Shown here: positions 32,403-40,755 of the stretch, one piece after another
Layout: each line of letters opens with the position of its first letter
Position numbering within the stretch: the first letter of the stretch is position 1
DNA from: an uncultured Eubacterium sp.
Lineage (GTDB): Bacteria > Bacillota > Clostridia > Lachnospirales > Lachnospiraceae
DNA length: 54,187 nucleotides
Assembly: GCA_947384955.1 (NCBI GenBank)
Contig: CANDJC010000011.1
Coordinates: 1-54,187 of the forward strand
Direction of reading: 5' to 3'
Notes under the pieces: generated by a model
Told to the model about the DNA's origin: nothing
Seen by the model: only the letters and a program-made list of their open reading frames with translations
The model's database searches: none
Program-made: the position numbers and the translations under genes

Positions 32403-35144
32403 TTGGAACAGTATACAGTTACCGGAATGAGCTGCGCAGCCTGCAGTGCGCGGGTAGAAAAAGCAGTTTCAAAAGTGCCGGGTGTTACATCCTGTTCAGT
32501 CAGCCTTTTGACGAATTCCATGGGAATCGAAGGCACAGCTGATGCAGGAGCAGTGATAAAAGCAGTGGAAGAGGCCGGATATGGGGCATCGAAAAAAGGT
32601 ACGGCAGACTTATCACAGGCACAGGGCACGCCGCAGAGCGAAGATGCGCTGGCAGACCGCGATACGCCGGTGTTAAAGAAACGGCTTTTTGCGTCGCTTG
32701 GATTTCTGGCTGTTTTAATGTACCTTTCAATGGGCCATATGATGTGGGGATGGCCGCTGCCGGATGCATTAAGTAAAAATCATGCTGCAATGGGGTTGCT
32801 ACAGCTGCTTTTAACCGTTATAATAATGGTGGTGAATCAGAAGTTTTTTATCAGCGGATTTAAGAGCCTGTGGCACCGGGCGCCGAATATGGATACGCTT
32901 GTAGCGCTTGGCTCTTCAGCGGCGTTTGTGTACAGCACATATGCGCTGTTTGCTTTGACGGATGCGCAGATGCGCATGGACATGGACGGCGTGATGGCTT
33001 ATATGCATGAATTCTACTTTGAGTCTGCCGCCATGATTTTAACGCTGATTACGGTGGGAAAAATGCTGGAAGCGCGTTCGAAAGGAAAGACGACGGATGC
33101 ATTAAAAGGTCTGATGAAGCTGGCTCCAAAGACGGCGGTTCTGATTCGGGACGGACAGGAGGTAACGGTGCTGGCTGCTCAGGTAAAAAAAGGCGATATT
33201 TTTGTCGTGCGGCCCGGAGAGCATATTCCGGTCGACGGAATTGTATTAGAAGGCAGCAGTGCCGTGAATGAGGCGGCGCTGACAGGAGAAAGCATTCCGG
33301 CGGACAAAGCGGAGGGAGATACGGTGTCGGCGGCTACCGTAAACCAGTCCGGGTTTTTAAAATGCGAGGCATCGAGAGTGGGCGAGGATACCACATTATC
33401 CCAGATTATCCGCATGGTCAGCGATGCGGCGGCTACAAAAGCCCCGATTGCGAAGGCAGCGGACCGTGTGTCGGGCGTCTTTGTCCCGGCAGTCATGGGA
33501 ATTGCTGCGGTAACGATTCTGGTATGGCTTCTGGCGGGAGAGAGTATCGGATTTGCGCTTGCCAGGGGAATTTCCGTGCTGGTGATAAGCTGTCCCTGTG
33601 CGTTAGGGCTGGCGACGCCGGTTGCGATTATGGTAGGAAACGGGGTCGGAGCAAAGAACGGGATTATGTTTAAGACAGCCGTTTCGCTCGAAGAGACCGG
33701 CAAAATAGAAATCGCTGTGCTGGATAAAACGGGCACGATTACAAACGGCACGCCGAAGGTTACGGATGTGATACCGGCAGAGGGTATTACAGAAGAAGAG
33801 CTTTTGTATCTGGCTTATGCACTGGAACAAAAAAGCGAGCATCCTCTGGCGGGAGCCGTGCTGGAATATGCTTCGAATAAAGGAATTAAAGCAGCGCAGG
33901 TTCAGGATTTCCAAGCCTTGCCGGGAAATGGACTGACAGCTGTACTGAAAGGAGCGGCATTAGCCGGGGGAAATTACAGATTTATCAGCAGCCGGGCAGA
34001 GATTCCACAGCTGTTTATCCAAAAATCCGGGCAGCTGTCCGAAGAAGGCAAAACACCGCTGTTTTTTGCAAAAGACGGGCAGCTGACGGGGATTATCGCA
34101 GTGGCGGATATGATAAAAGAAGACAGCCCGGATGCGGTGAGGCAGCTGCAGAATATGGGAATCCGTGTCGTGATGCTTACCGGGGACAACGAACGGACGG
34201 CAAGAGCCATCGGCGCTCAGGCGGGAGTGGACGAGGTGATTGCAGGCGTGCTGCCGGACGGAAAGGAAAGCGTCATCCGCTCTTTTATGCAGCAGGGCAA
34301 AACAGCAATGGTCGGAGACGGCATCAACGATGCGCCGGCTCTTACAAGGGCGGATATCGGGATTGCTATCGGCGCTGGTACGGATATCGCGATTGACGCT
34401 GCCGATGTGGTATTGATGAAAAGCAGGCTGAGCGACGTGCCTGCGGCAATCCGTTTAAGCCGTGCCACGCTCCGCAATATCCATGAAAACCTGTTCTGGG
34501 CGTTTATTTACAATATTATCGGCATTCCGCTGGCAGCGGGTGTCTGGATTCCGCTGTTTCACTGGCAGCTGAATCCGATGTTTGGGGCGGCGGCAATGAG
34601 CCTTTCGAGTTTCTGTGTCGTGACGAATGCTCTGCGCCTGAACCTTGTGCCGGTTCATGATGCCGGTAAGGATAAAAAAATAAAAAGTAAAAGTGTTAAG
34701 AAAAAGGACGTGCGCAAGGAAGAGATACAGAAAGAAGAAATGCAAAAAGTAAAAATGCACAAAGAGAATAGGAAGGACGTGCAGAAGGAAGAAGCAGAAA
34801 GAGAAAGGGTTCACAGAGAAGAGATACAGAAAGAAGAAATACAGAAAGAAGAAATACAAAAAGTAAAAATGCAAAAAAAAGAAATGCAGAATGATGTAAT
34901 ACAGGAAGAAATCAGAAAAATGGAGGAAAAAAGAATGGAAAAGACAATGAATATTGAAGGAATGATGTGCGGTCACTGTGAAGCAAGGGTAAAAAAATGC
35001 CTGGAAGCACTCGCGCAGGTGGATGAAGCAGTCGTAAGCCATGAAGCGGGGACAGCGGTTGTGAAGCTGAATGGCGATATTTCAGATGATATCCTGAAAA
35101 AAACGGTGGAGGACCAGGATTACAAGGTGACAGGAATTCAATAA
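32403..35144 (+). CDS. copA: Copper-exporting P1B-type ATPase with C-terminal CopZ-like domain
   Basis: The 913-residue protein has an N-terminal heavy-metal domain (MSCAACSARV, Cys11 and Cys14), then membrane helices, the CPC motif at 397-399 and the phosphorylation site DKTGT at 441. GDGINDAPAL lies near the end of the ATPase part. Residues about 756-844 form a Lys/Glu/Gln-rich linker built from EEIQK-like repeats. A second metal-binding domain (MMCGHC, Cys856 and Cys859) closes the protein. Normal CopA ends near the start of the linker. The start is TTG at 32403 after AAAGGAGG. It exports Cu(I), and the fused domain may deliver it. Confidence 0.93.
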   Translation: MEQYTVTGMSCAACSARVEKAVSKVPGVTSCSVSLLTNSMGIEGTADAGAVIKAVEEAGYGASKKGTADLSQAQGTPQSEDALADRDTPVLKKRLFASLGFLAVLMYLSMGHMMWGWPLPDALSKNHAAMGLLQLLLTVIIMVVNQKFFISGFKSLWHRAPNMDTLVALGSSAAFVYSTYALFALTDAQMRMDMDGVMAYMHEFYFESAAMILTLITVGKMLEARSKGKTTDALKGLMKLAPKTAVLIRDGQEVTVLAAQVKKGDIFVVRPGEHIPVDGIVLEGSSAVNEAALTGESIPADKAEGDTVSAATVNQSGFLKCEASRVGEDTTLSQIIRMVSDAAATKAPIAKAADRVSGVFVPAVMGIAAVTILVWLLAGESIGFALARGISVLVISCPCALGLATPVAIMVGNGVGAKNGIMFKTAVSLEETGKIEIAVLDKTGTITNGTPKVTDVIPAEGITEEELLYLAYALEQKSEHPLAGAVLEYASNKGIKAAQVQDFQALPGNGLTAVLKGAALAGGNYRFISSRAEIPQLFIQKSGQLSEEGKTPLFFAKDGQLTGIIAVADMIKEDSPDAVRQLQNMGIRVVMLTGDNERTARAIGAQAGVDEVIAGVLPDGKESVIRSFMQQGKTAMVGDGINDAPALTRADIGIAIGAGTDIAIDAADVVLMKSRLSDVPAAIRLSRATLRNIHENLFWAFIYNIIGIPLAAGVWIPLFHWQLNPMFGAAAMSLSSFCVVTNALRLNLVPVHDAGKDKKIKSKSVKKKDVRKEEIQKEEMQKVKMHKENRKDVQKEEAERERVHREEIQKEEIQKEEIQKVKMQKKEMQNDVIQEEIRKMEEKRMEKTMNIEGMMCGHCEARVKKCLEALAQVDEAVVSHEAGTAVVKLNGDISDDILKKTVEDQDYKVTGIQ
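34935..35144 (+). CDS. copZ: Possible separately translated CopZ-like copper chaperone
   Basis: An in-frame ATG at 34935 lies 8 bases after GGAGG at 34922-34926, inside the copA reading frame. It would give a 69-residue protein, MEKTMNIEGMMCGHCEARV onward, the size and layout of the stand-alone chaperone CopZ. Whether the cell makes the fusion, the chaperone or both cannot be told from the sequence. Confidence 0.55.
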   Translation: MEKTMNIEGMMCGHCEARVKKCLEALAQVDEAVVSHEAGTAVVKLNGDISDDILKKTVEDQDYKVTGIQ

Positions 35145-35248
35145 GAAGCAGACGAAAAGTGATAGTCCGCTTTCCGGCTTTTCAGGAAGTATGCGGACAG
35201 TCAGTGAATGGAATTGTTAGGATTTGGGAAGCCGGTAACAGCTGAGAG

Positions 35249-35314
35249 AGCGTGTTTGAAAACGGCATTTTGTAAGGAAGCTTTTTAATTACAAAATGCA
35301 GTATCAGACACGCT
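35249..35314. repeat. Two-part inverted repeat after the copper operon
   Basis: AGCGTGTTTGA (35249-35259) pairs with TCAGACACGCT (35304-35314) at 10 of 11 positions. Inside it GCATTTTGTAA (35265-35275) pairs exactly with TTACAAAATGC (35289-35299). It may end the copper operon, but no T-tract follows, so a small palindromic repeat is also possible. Confidence 0.65.
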
Positions 35315-35377
35315 TAAGGTGTTTCAATATAAAAGCATCATGGCTTGCGGAATGGAAGATAAGGGAGGAGTAACGGC

Positions 35378-35881
35378 ATGCATGATAAAATGACCAGGAA
35401 AGACATTGCACGTATGGAGGAGGAAATAGAATACCGTAAGCTGGTGGTACGCAAAGAGGCACTGGAAGCGGTTAAAGAAGCGCGGGCACAGGGAGACCTG
35501 AGCGAGAATTTCGAATACCATGCGGCGAAAAAAGATAAAAATCAAAACGAAAGCAGAATCCGTTATCTGGAAAGAATGATTAAGACGGCGCAGATTATCG
35601 AAACCGATTCAAAAGCCGATGAAGCAGGGCTGGATAATACCGTAACGGTATACTTTGAAGAAGACGATGAAACAGAGACATTCAGACTGGTAACAACAGT
35701 CCGGGGGAATTCGTTAAAAGGGATGATCAGCATTGATTCCCCGATGGGAAAAGCGATACTCGGACATAAAATCGGAGACCGGGTAACGGTAAAGGTTAAT
35801 GAAAATTATAGTTATGATGTGATTATAAAAAATATCGAAAATACCGTAGATGACGGGACAGACAGTCTCAGGAAGTTCTAA
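35378..35881 (+). CDS. greA: GreA/GreB-family transcript cleavage factor
   Basis: This 167-residue protein has an N-terminal coiled coil with the tip motif GDLSENFEYHAAK, where the acidic Asp and Glu stimulate RNA cleavage by stalled RNA polymerase. The C-terminal FKBP-like domain shows SLKGMISIDSPMGKAILGHKIGD. The usual order and length (about 158 residues) fit. It has a GGGAGGAG ribosome binding site. It could be a second copy, since a main greA normally sits near lysS. The C-terminal end is slightly extended. Confidence 0.9.
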   Translation: MHDKMTRKDIARMEEEIEYRKLVVRKEALEAVKEARAQGDLSENFEYHAAKKDKNQNESRIRYLERMIKTAQIIETDSKADEAGLDNTVTVYFEEDDETETFRLVTTVRGNSLKGMISIDSPMGKAILGHKIGDRVTVKVNENYSYDVIIKNIENTVDDGTDSLRKF

Positions 35882-35911
35882 ATGCAGCTTATTCAGAAAG
35901 GAGTACCCCAA

Positions 35912-36961
35912 ATGAGTAAAATCAAACGTCTTTCGGCAGTATGTTTCTGTTTTCTGTTTTTATTAGCGGGATTTGGAATGTGTTCACCGACAGAAACCGC
36001 AGCAAAATCGCTGAATCTGAATCAGATTGAGCAGAAATTTGCGCAGGCAGTAAAAAACGGCGAGCACACGATTCGTTTTACGGCGCCTGCAAATCTGACG
36101 ACGGCACAGATACAGAATGCGCTTTCAGAAGCTGCCAAAAGCCAGAACCGGCTGTTAGCGGGCAGTGTGCAGTTCCGCAAGCAGACAAACAGCGCCAGCG
36201 CAGATGCAGAATACACGATTCAGCTTTCGGATGATGCGCTGATGAAAATAAAACGGCTAAAATCAGAATCAGCTGCAAAAAAAGCGGCGGCAAAGGCACT
36301 GAAAAACAGAAAATATTCTACAAACTATTACAGTGATACTTCTTATTATCATATATTTGTAAAAATGCTTCAGCAGCACCCGGAGTATAATTATAATACA
36401 GTGATTTGGAGAAATACAAACGGAGCATTCGGATACCACCGCGGAGACGGTATTACGAAAAAGCAGCAGGAGACAAAGGGGAAAGCGGCAGACAAGTCGG
36501 CAGATGAGGCGGTCAAAGCATGCATCAAATCCAATATGTCCGATAAACAGAAGGCAAAGGCGATTCATGATTATCTGATTAAAAACTGCAGCTATGACGA
36601 CAGCATATCGCTGGCCGAAAAGAAATACAACGATGCTTTTACCGCATACGGTGCGCTGGTAAACGGCTCTGCGGTCTGCCAGGGATATGCCGCGGCATTT
36701 AATCTGATGGCGCAAAAATGCGGGCTGCAGTCAATGACAGTCTGCGGGACATCCAGGGGTGTTGCGCATGCCTGGAATTATGTGAAAACCGGCAGCAAAT
36801 ACCGCTATACAGACTGTACCTGGGATGATACGGATGGGAAAAAGATTCGTTATGAATTTTTTAATGTGACAGAAGAAAAAATGCGCCAGAACCATGTATG
36901 GAACGCGGCGGATTTCCCGAAGGAGGATATCAAATATTCGAAATATCTGGCCGGGCTGTAA
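35912..36961 (+). CDS. Secreted transglutaminase-like cysteine protease
   Basis: This 349-residue protein starts MSKIKRLSAVCFCFLFLLAG, a signal peptide, with cleavage plausible near TAAKS. The C-terminal third is a transglutaminase-like domain: VNGSAVCQGYAAAFNLM with Cys256, GVAHAWNYV with His286, and YRYTDCTWDD with the Asp. An AKAIHDYLIKNCSYD block precedes it, as in surface peptidases of gut Firmicutes. The ATG at 35912 has AAAGGAG upstream, while an in-frame ATG at 35882 does not. It acts outside the cell on an unknown protein or peptide. Confidence 0.88.
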   Translation: MSKIKRLSAVCFCFLFLLAGFGMCSPTETAAKSLNLNQIEQKFAQAVKNGEHTIRFTAPANLTTAQIQNALSEAAKSQNRLLAGSVQFRKQTNSASADAEYTIQLSDDALMKIKRLKSESAAKKAAAKALKNRKYSTNYYSDTSYYHIFVKMLQQHPEYNYNTVIWRNTNGAFGYHRGDGITKKQQETKGKAADKSADEAVKACIKSNMSDKQKAKAIHDYLIKNCSYDDSISLAEKKYNDAFTAYGALVNGSAVCQGYAAAFNLMAQKCGLQSMTVCGTSRGVAHAWNYVKTGSKYRYTDCTWDDTDGKKIRYEFFNVTEEKMRQNHVWNAADFPKEDIKYSKYLAGL

Positions 36962-36985
36962 ATCGAAAATATGAAGGAGAAAAAT

Positions 36986-37663
36986 TTGAACAGGGTACTT
37001 TATCATGGTTCAGACCATGTTGTCGGACAGCCGGAATATGGTAAGGGAATGCGTACAAATGATTACGGAAGAGGATTTTACTGTACACAGAATCTGGAAC
37101 TTGCGAAAGAATGGGCATGTGCAAAACAAAAGGATGGCTATGCCTGTATTTATGAGATGGATTTTTCCGGCCTGGATATTTTGAACCTGAATGATTCGCG
37201 ATATCACATTTTAAACTGGCTGGCACTGCTTGCAGATAACAGGACGTACTGGCAGAACGGGAGTATTGCACAGGAGGCAAAGCTGTATCTGAAAGAACAT
37301 TTTCTGATTGATATTTCCAGATATGATATTATAACCGGATATCGTGCAAATGACTCTTATTTTTCATTTGCTCAGGATTTTGTAGCAGGGACGATTTCGC
37401 TTCAGAAGCTTTCGCAGGCAATGAGATTTGGAAACCTGGGAGAACAGATTGTTTTAAAAAGCAGAAAGGCATTTGACAGGATACGGTATCTTGGCAATGA
37501 GTCTGTCAGGGCAGACGAATATTATCCGAAAAAAATGCACAGAGAAAGGGAAGCCAGAAAAGATTACCGTAATGCAAAGAGGGAAACGTCTTATATGAAT
37601 GAACTGTTTATGCTTGATATTATGAGGGAAGGGATACAAAATGATGATGCGCGCTTACGATGA
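36986..37663 (+). CDS. DUF3990 protein, candidate ADP-ribosyltransferase-type toxin
   Basis: The 225-residue protein begins NRVLYHGSDHVV and has KGMRTNDYGRGFYCTQNLELAKEWA, the DUF3990 hallmark and reminiscent of the NAD-binding pocket of the ADP-ribosyltransferase superfamily (LYHGS, then GxGFY). YIITGYRANDSYF-like residues (DIITGYRANDSYF) and GNLGEQIVLKS follow. A TTG start at 36986 is preferred because AAGGAG lies 7 bases upstream; an in-frame ATG at 36971 lacks such a site. It overlaps the next, helix-turn-helix-containing gene by 23 bases, the layout of a toxin-antitoxin pair. Activity is inferred from the family. Confidence 0.75.
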   Translation: MNRVLYHGSDHVVGQPEYGKGMRTNDYGRGFYCTQNLELAKEWACAKQKDGYACIYEMDFSGLDILNLNDSRYHILNWLALLADNRTYWQNGSIAQEAKLYLKEHFLIDISRYDIITGYRANDSYFSFAQDFVAGTISLQKLSQAMRFGNLGEQIVLKSRKAFDRIRYLGNESVRADEYYPKKMHREREARKDYRNAKRETSYMNELFMLDIMREGIQNDDARLR

Positions 37664-38282
37664 AGATTATGTAACGTATGCGCAGCGTATTCTGGGTGAT
37701 ATGCTGGATTTTGCAGTAAATACGCTGGAATTTGATGCGGATGAATTTTTTACGATGTTTCAGATATCAGGCATGGCATATCAGTTTGAACGGGGGAATC
37801 CTTCTTATGTCGCAGGAAAAACGGGGTGTGAGCTGGCAAGAGAGGTTCTCAGGGAAAGCGGACTGGGCGAACCGGAAAAACCGGATGTCATGTATCTGGA
37901 CAAATCCCCGGAATACTGGGCTGGCTGGGCATTAGCGTTTTATCAGTGGTATACGGGAAGGACTTTTAAAAGAATTCACAGGGCAGTTTCCATAGACACA
38001 ATTCTGTGTATGTACGCCGCACTGCATGAAGCGGATATTATGAAATTTGTATCCGTGATGGATGAAAAGCTGCAGGAATATTATACCGAAACGAATCTGA
38101 GGCGCCTGCGCGGTTTTGCCGGAATGTCTCAGGAGGAACTCGCGGAACGCTCAGGCGTTTCGCTGGCTGAGATACAGCTTTGGGAGACTGGGGTGAAGGA
38201 TATTCAAAAAGCCCGGGCGGGCAGTGTCTGGAGGCTGGCAAGGGCCCTGAGCTGTACGTGTGAGGATTTGCTGGAATTATAG
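37641..38282 (+). CDS. XRE-family helix-turn-helix protein, candidate antitoxin
   Basis: The 213-residue protein has about 140 N-terminal residues (MMRAYDEDYVTYAQRILGDM, then SPEYWAGWALAFYQWYTG) that I do not recognise beyond resembling partners of DUF3990. The C-terminal XRE domain reads LRRLRGFAGMSQEELAERSG and SLAEIQLWE. The three successive ATG codons at 37641 overlap the end of the DUF3990 gene. Antitoxin and autorepressor roles are likely by position. A tandem repeat follows the stop. Confidence 0.75.
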   Translation: MMMRAYDEDYVTYAQRILGDMLDFAVNTLEFDADEFFTMFQISGMAYQFERGNPSYVAGKTGCELAREVLRESGLGEPEKPDVMYLDKSPEYWAGWALAFYQWYTGRTFKRIHRAVSIDTILCMYAALHEADIMKFVSVMDEKLQEYYTETNLRRLRGFAGMSQEELAERSGVSLAEIQLWETGVKDIQKARAGSVWRLARALSCTCEDLLEL

Positions 38283-38308
38283 AATGCGCAGACGGCTTGA
38301 GAATATTC

Positions 38309-38437
38309 GGTCAAAAGGAGAATCAGCGGAGCAGACAGACGGAACGGCTGGCTTTGGGAAGGTTTGGTCAAAAGGAGAATCAGCGGAGCAGACAGACTGT
38401 ATGGACGATTTGGGTCAGAAGACGAATCAGCGGGGCA
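38309..38437 (+). repeat. Tandem direct repeat, two exact 32-base copies and a decayed third
   Basis: The sequence beginning GGTCAAAAGGAGAATCAGCG is identical at 38309-38340 and 38366-38397 (32 bases, 57-base period). A partly matching unit starts at 38413. The units contain AAAGGAGAATC, which looks like a ribosome binding site, but no good start follows. It fills the gap between the XRE gene and the next nuclease gene. Confidence 0.85.
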
Positions 38438-38491
38438 TTCAGGCTGCATGGCTGGATTTGAGAATGCTTCAGATATAAGGAGGAATACTGC

Positions 38492-40165
38492 ATGGCTGGA
38501 TTTTATCTTGCTGTAGGTGAGGAATTTTTTGATAATCTGCGCAGGTCAGGATGCTATTATGTGGACAAAACAGAACTGATTTATGACATAGCAGCTCCGG
38601 GAGGCCCGAGGGTAACGCTGTTTACCAGGCCGCGGCGTTTTGGAAAAACACTGACTATGAGCATGCTGCAGAGTTTTTTTGATATTACAAAAGACAGCAG
38701 GGATGTATTTGAAGGGCTTGCGGTTACCAGACATGAGGCGTTTTGCAGAGAGTGGATGAATCAGTATCCGGTGCTGTTTCTTTCACTCAAAGATGTGGCG
38801 GGGCTGGATTTTGAAAATGCATATGCGATGCTGAAAGCAAGAATTGCGGATTTATGCAAAAAGCATTTTTATCTGGCAGACAGCGAAAAGGTCAATGCCC
38901 CGGATAAGCGGATTTTTCTAAGCCTCTGTGAGGGGCAGGCATCGAAAAGCCAGGTGAAAGATTCCCTCCTGCTTCTTACCCGCATGATGTATGCGCATTA
39001 TGGCAGGCCGGTGATTCTTCTAATGGATGAGTATGATGTGCCTCTGGCAAAGGCATATGATGCGCTAAAAGACGCGCCGGAATATTACACACAGATGCTG
39101 GATGTGATGCGGGCGATGATGAGCAGTGCTTTTAAGACAAATGAGTATCTGAAGTCTGCCGTTATCACAGGATGCCTGCGGATTGCGAAGGAGAGTATTT
39201 TTACAGGTGTAAATAATTTTAAGTCTTATTCTATTCTGGACAGCCGTTTTAGCAGCAGCTTTGGCTTTACAAGGGATGAAGCAGAAGCGCTTCTGAAGGC
39301 AGCCGGATTCGCAGATAAAATGGATCTGATAACAGACTGGTATGACGGATATGTGTTTGGGAACTGCGAAATATTCTGCCCCTGGGACGTTGTAAACTTT
39401 GTATGGGATTTGATGAAGGAGCCGGATAAGCAGCCGGATAATTACTGGAAGCATACAAGCGGAAACGATATCCTGTATTCCTTTGCCCGGAATACGGAAT
39501 TTGAGATATCAGAAAAATTAGAAACGCTTATGAACGGAGGCATCATTTTTCAGACGGTATCCGATGAACTGGTATATAACAGGCTGTCTGAGAAAGAGGA
39601 GCATTTATGGAGCGTGCTGTTTATGACAGGCTATCTGACGAAAGCGCAGAAACTGGAACATGGAAGAACGGTTCATTTAAAGATACCGAATGCAGAAATT
39701 GCCGAAATTTTTGAAGAGACTGTTGTAGAATGCTTCAGGGATACGGCAGACCGCGGGCTGCAGAAACAATTGCTGGATGCTCTCTGGAACAGGCAGGAAC
39801 AGGAGGCGTCGCGTATAATTTCCGAGCTGCTCTGGGATACAATCAGTTATCATAATTATCATGAAAATTATTACCATGCGTTTTTAACGGGACTGTTTGC
39901 AGGCCAGCCTTATGCAGTAAAATCCGACCAGGAAAACGGGCTCGGTAGAACGGATATTGTGATAAAAGACCGAAAAAACAGGCGTGCCGTTATCATAGAG
40001 GCAAAAAAGGCAGATTCAGAAGCCGCTATGGAAAAAGAATGTATGCGTGCAAAAAAGCAGATAGCAGAAAAACAGTACGCCAGAGGGTTAAGCGGATTTA
40101 AAAGCATTATCTGCTATGGAATTGCATTCTATCAAAAGACTGCGATGGTAAGGCTGCTGGAATGA
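38492..40165 (+). CDS. AAA-ATPase-like/PD-(D/E)XK nuclease fusion protein (DUF1703 group), second copy
   Basis: The 557-residue paralogue of the protein encoded at 18404-20125 has the same order: YYVDKTELIYDIA, P-loop RPRRFGKTLTMSML, Walker B VILLMDEYDVPLAKA, and ITGCLRIAKESIFTG. The C-terminal nuclease element is RTDIVIKDRKNRRAVIIEAKKA. The ATG follows AAGGAGG. The end of the gene has been duplicated downstream (40193-40266). The function is unknown; repeated copies in one window suggest spread by transfer or duplication. Confidence 0.88.
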   Translation: MAGFYLAVGEEFFDNLRRSGCYYVDKTELIYDIAAPGGPRVTLFTRPRRFGKTLTMSMLQSFFDITKDSRDVFEGLAVTRHEAFCREWMNQYPVLFLSLKDVAGLDFENAYAMLKARIADLCKKHFYLADSEKVNAPDKRIFLSLCEGQASKSQVKDSLLLLTRMMYAHYGRPVILLMDEYDVPLAKAYDALKDAPEYYTQMLDVMRAMMSSAFKTNEYLKSAVITGCLRIAKESIFTGVNNFKSYSILDSRFSSSFGFTRDEAEALLKAAGFADKMDLITDWYDGYVFGNCEIFCPWDVVNFVWDLMKEPDKQPDNYWKHTSGNDILYSFARNTEFEISEKLETLMNGGIIFQTVSDELVYNRLSEKEEHLWSVLFMTGYLTKAQKLEHGRTVHLKIPNAEIAEIFEETVVECFRDTADRGLQKQLLDALWNRQEQEASRIISELLWDTISYHNYHENYYHAFLTGLFAGQPYAVKSDQENGLGRTDIVIKDRKNRRAVIIEAKKADSEAAMEKECMRAKKQIAEKQYARGLSGFKSIICYGIAFYQKTAMVRLLE

Positions 40166-40266
40166 CAGTCTGGCATGCCATTCTCAGAGAAATGCATTGT
40201 ATGAAAAAACTGTGATGATTAAGGCTGCTGGAATAACGGTTTGGCGTGTCATTCTCAGAAAAATGC
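40123..40266 (+). repeat. Diverged tandem duplication of the nuclease gene 3' end
   Basis: The stretch 40123-40195, covering the last codons of the gene plus about 30 bases, is repeated with substitutions at 40193-40266. Both include AAGGCTGCTGGAAT and CATTCTCAGA. The second copy is no longer coding. Confidence 0.8.
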
Positions 40267-40290
40267 GGTTATTTATATTGGAGGTATCAT

Positions 40291-40749
40291 ATGCTTACAG
40301 TGATTTATGGAGATGCCAGCGGCAGTATTTACAACACAAGTGTCTATTTTAAAAATACGTATGAGCCGGAATGGCTGGAAACAGAACTGGCGAAAAAAAT
40401 TATCCGGGATATTGACAGCTCGGAGGTTTTAAGCGGCGAATGCATCAGCAGCCCGGTTCTTGGTCAGATTCCCCCGGAACGGCTGTCCGGCGGTACAAAA
40501 ACGCTGCTGCTGATGCTGAATGAGCCGGATAAAATATTCAATGCATCCACCTGCGGGGATAACTGTGCGAAATGGATACTGGAAATAGGGAAACGCCAGG
40601 ATGTTACCATTAATCTGCGTCATTTAATGGGATTTGGAAAAGATACAGAATTTGAAATACGGATAGAAAACAGCGGTGAAATTGTACATTCTATGAAAGA
40701 GCTGATACCTATAGCCAGCAGATATCTGCAGGAAATGAAACAGGAGTAA
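40291..40749 (+). CDS. DUF4869 domain protein
   Basis: The 152-residue protein begins MLTVIYGDASGSIYNTSVYF, followed by SSPVLGQIPPERLSGGTKTL and ASTCGDNCAKWILEIG. I associate this pattern with DUF4869, a family without known function. The ATG at 40291 follows GGAGG at 40280-40284. An ATP-binding protein gene starts 6 bases after its stop, with the ribosome binding site inside this gene, so the two are probably a unit. Confidence 0.72.
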   Translation: MLTVIYGDASGSIYNTSVYFKNTYEPEWLETELAKKIIRDIDSSEVLSGECISSPVLGQIPPERLSGGTKTLLLMLNEPDKIFNASTCGDNCAKWILEIGKRQDVTINLRHLMGFGKDTEFEIRIENSGEIVHSMKELIPIASRYLQEMKQE

Positions 40750-40755
40750 TGATGA

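Noticed and set aside
38260-38478. 72-codon frame over the tandem repeat
   Set aside because: It overlaps the end of the XRE gene, and the frame is explained by the 57-base repeat period; the third unit breaks the pattern.
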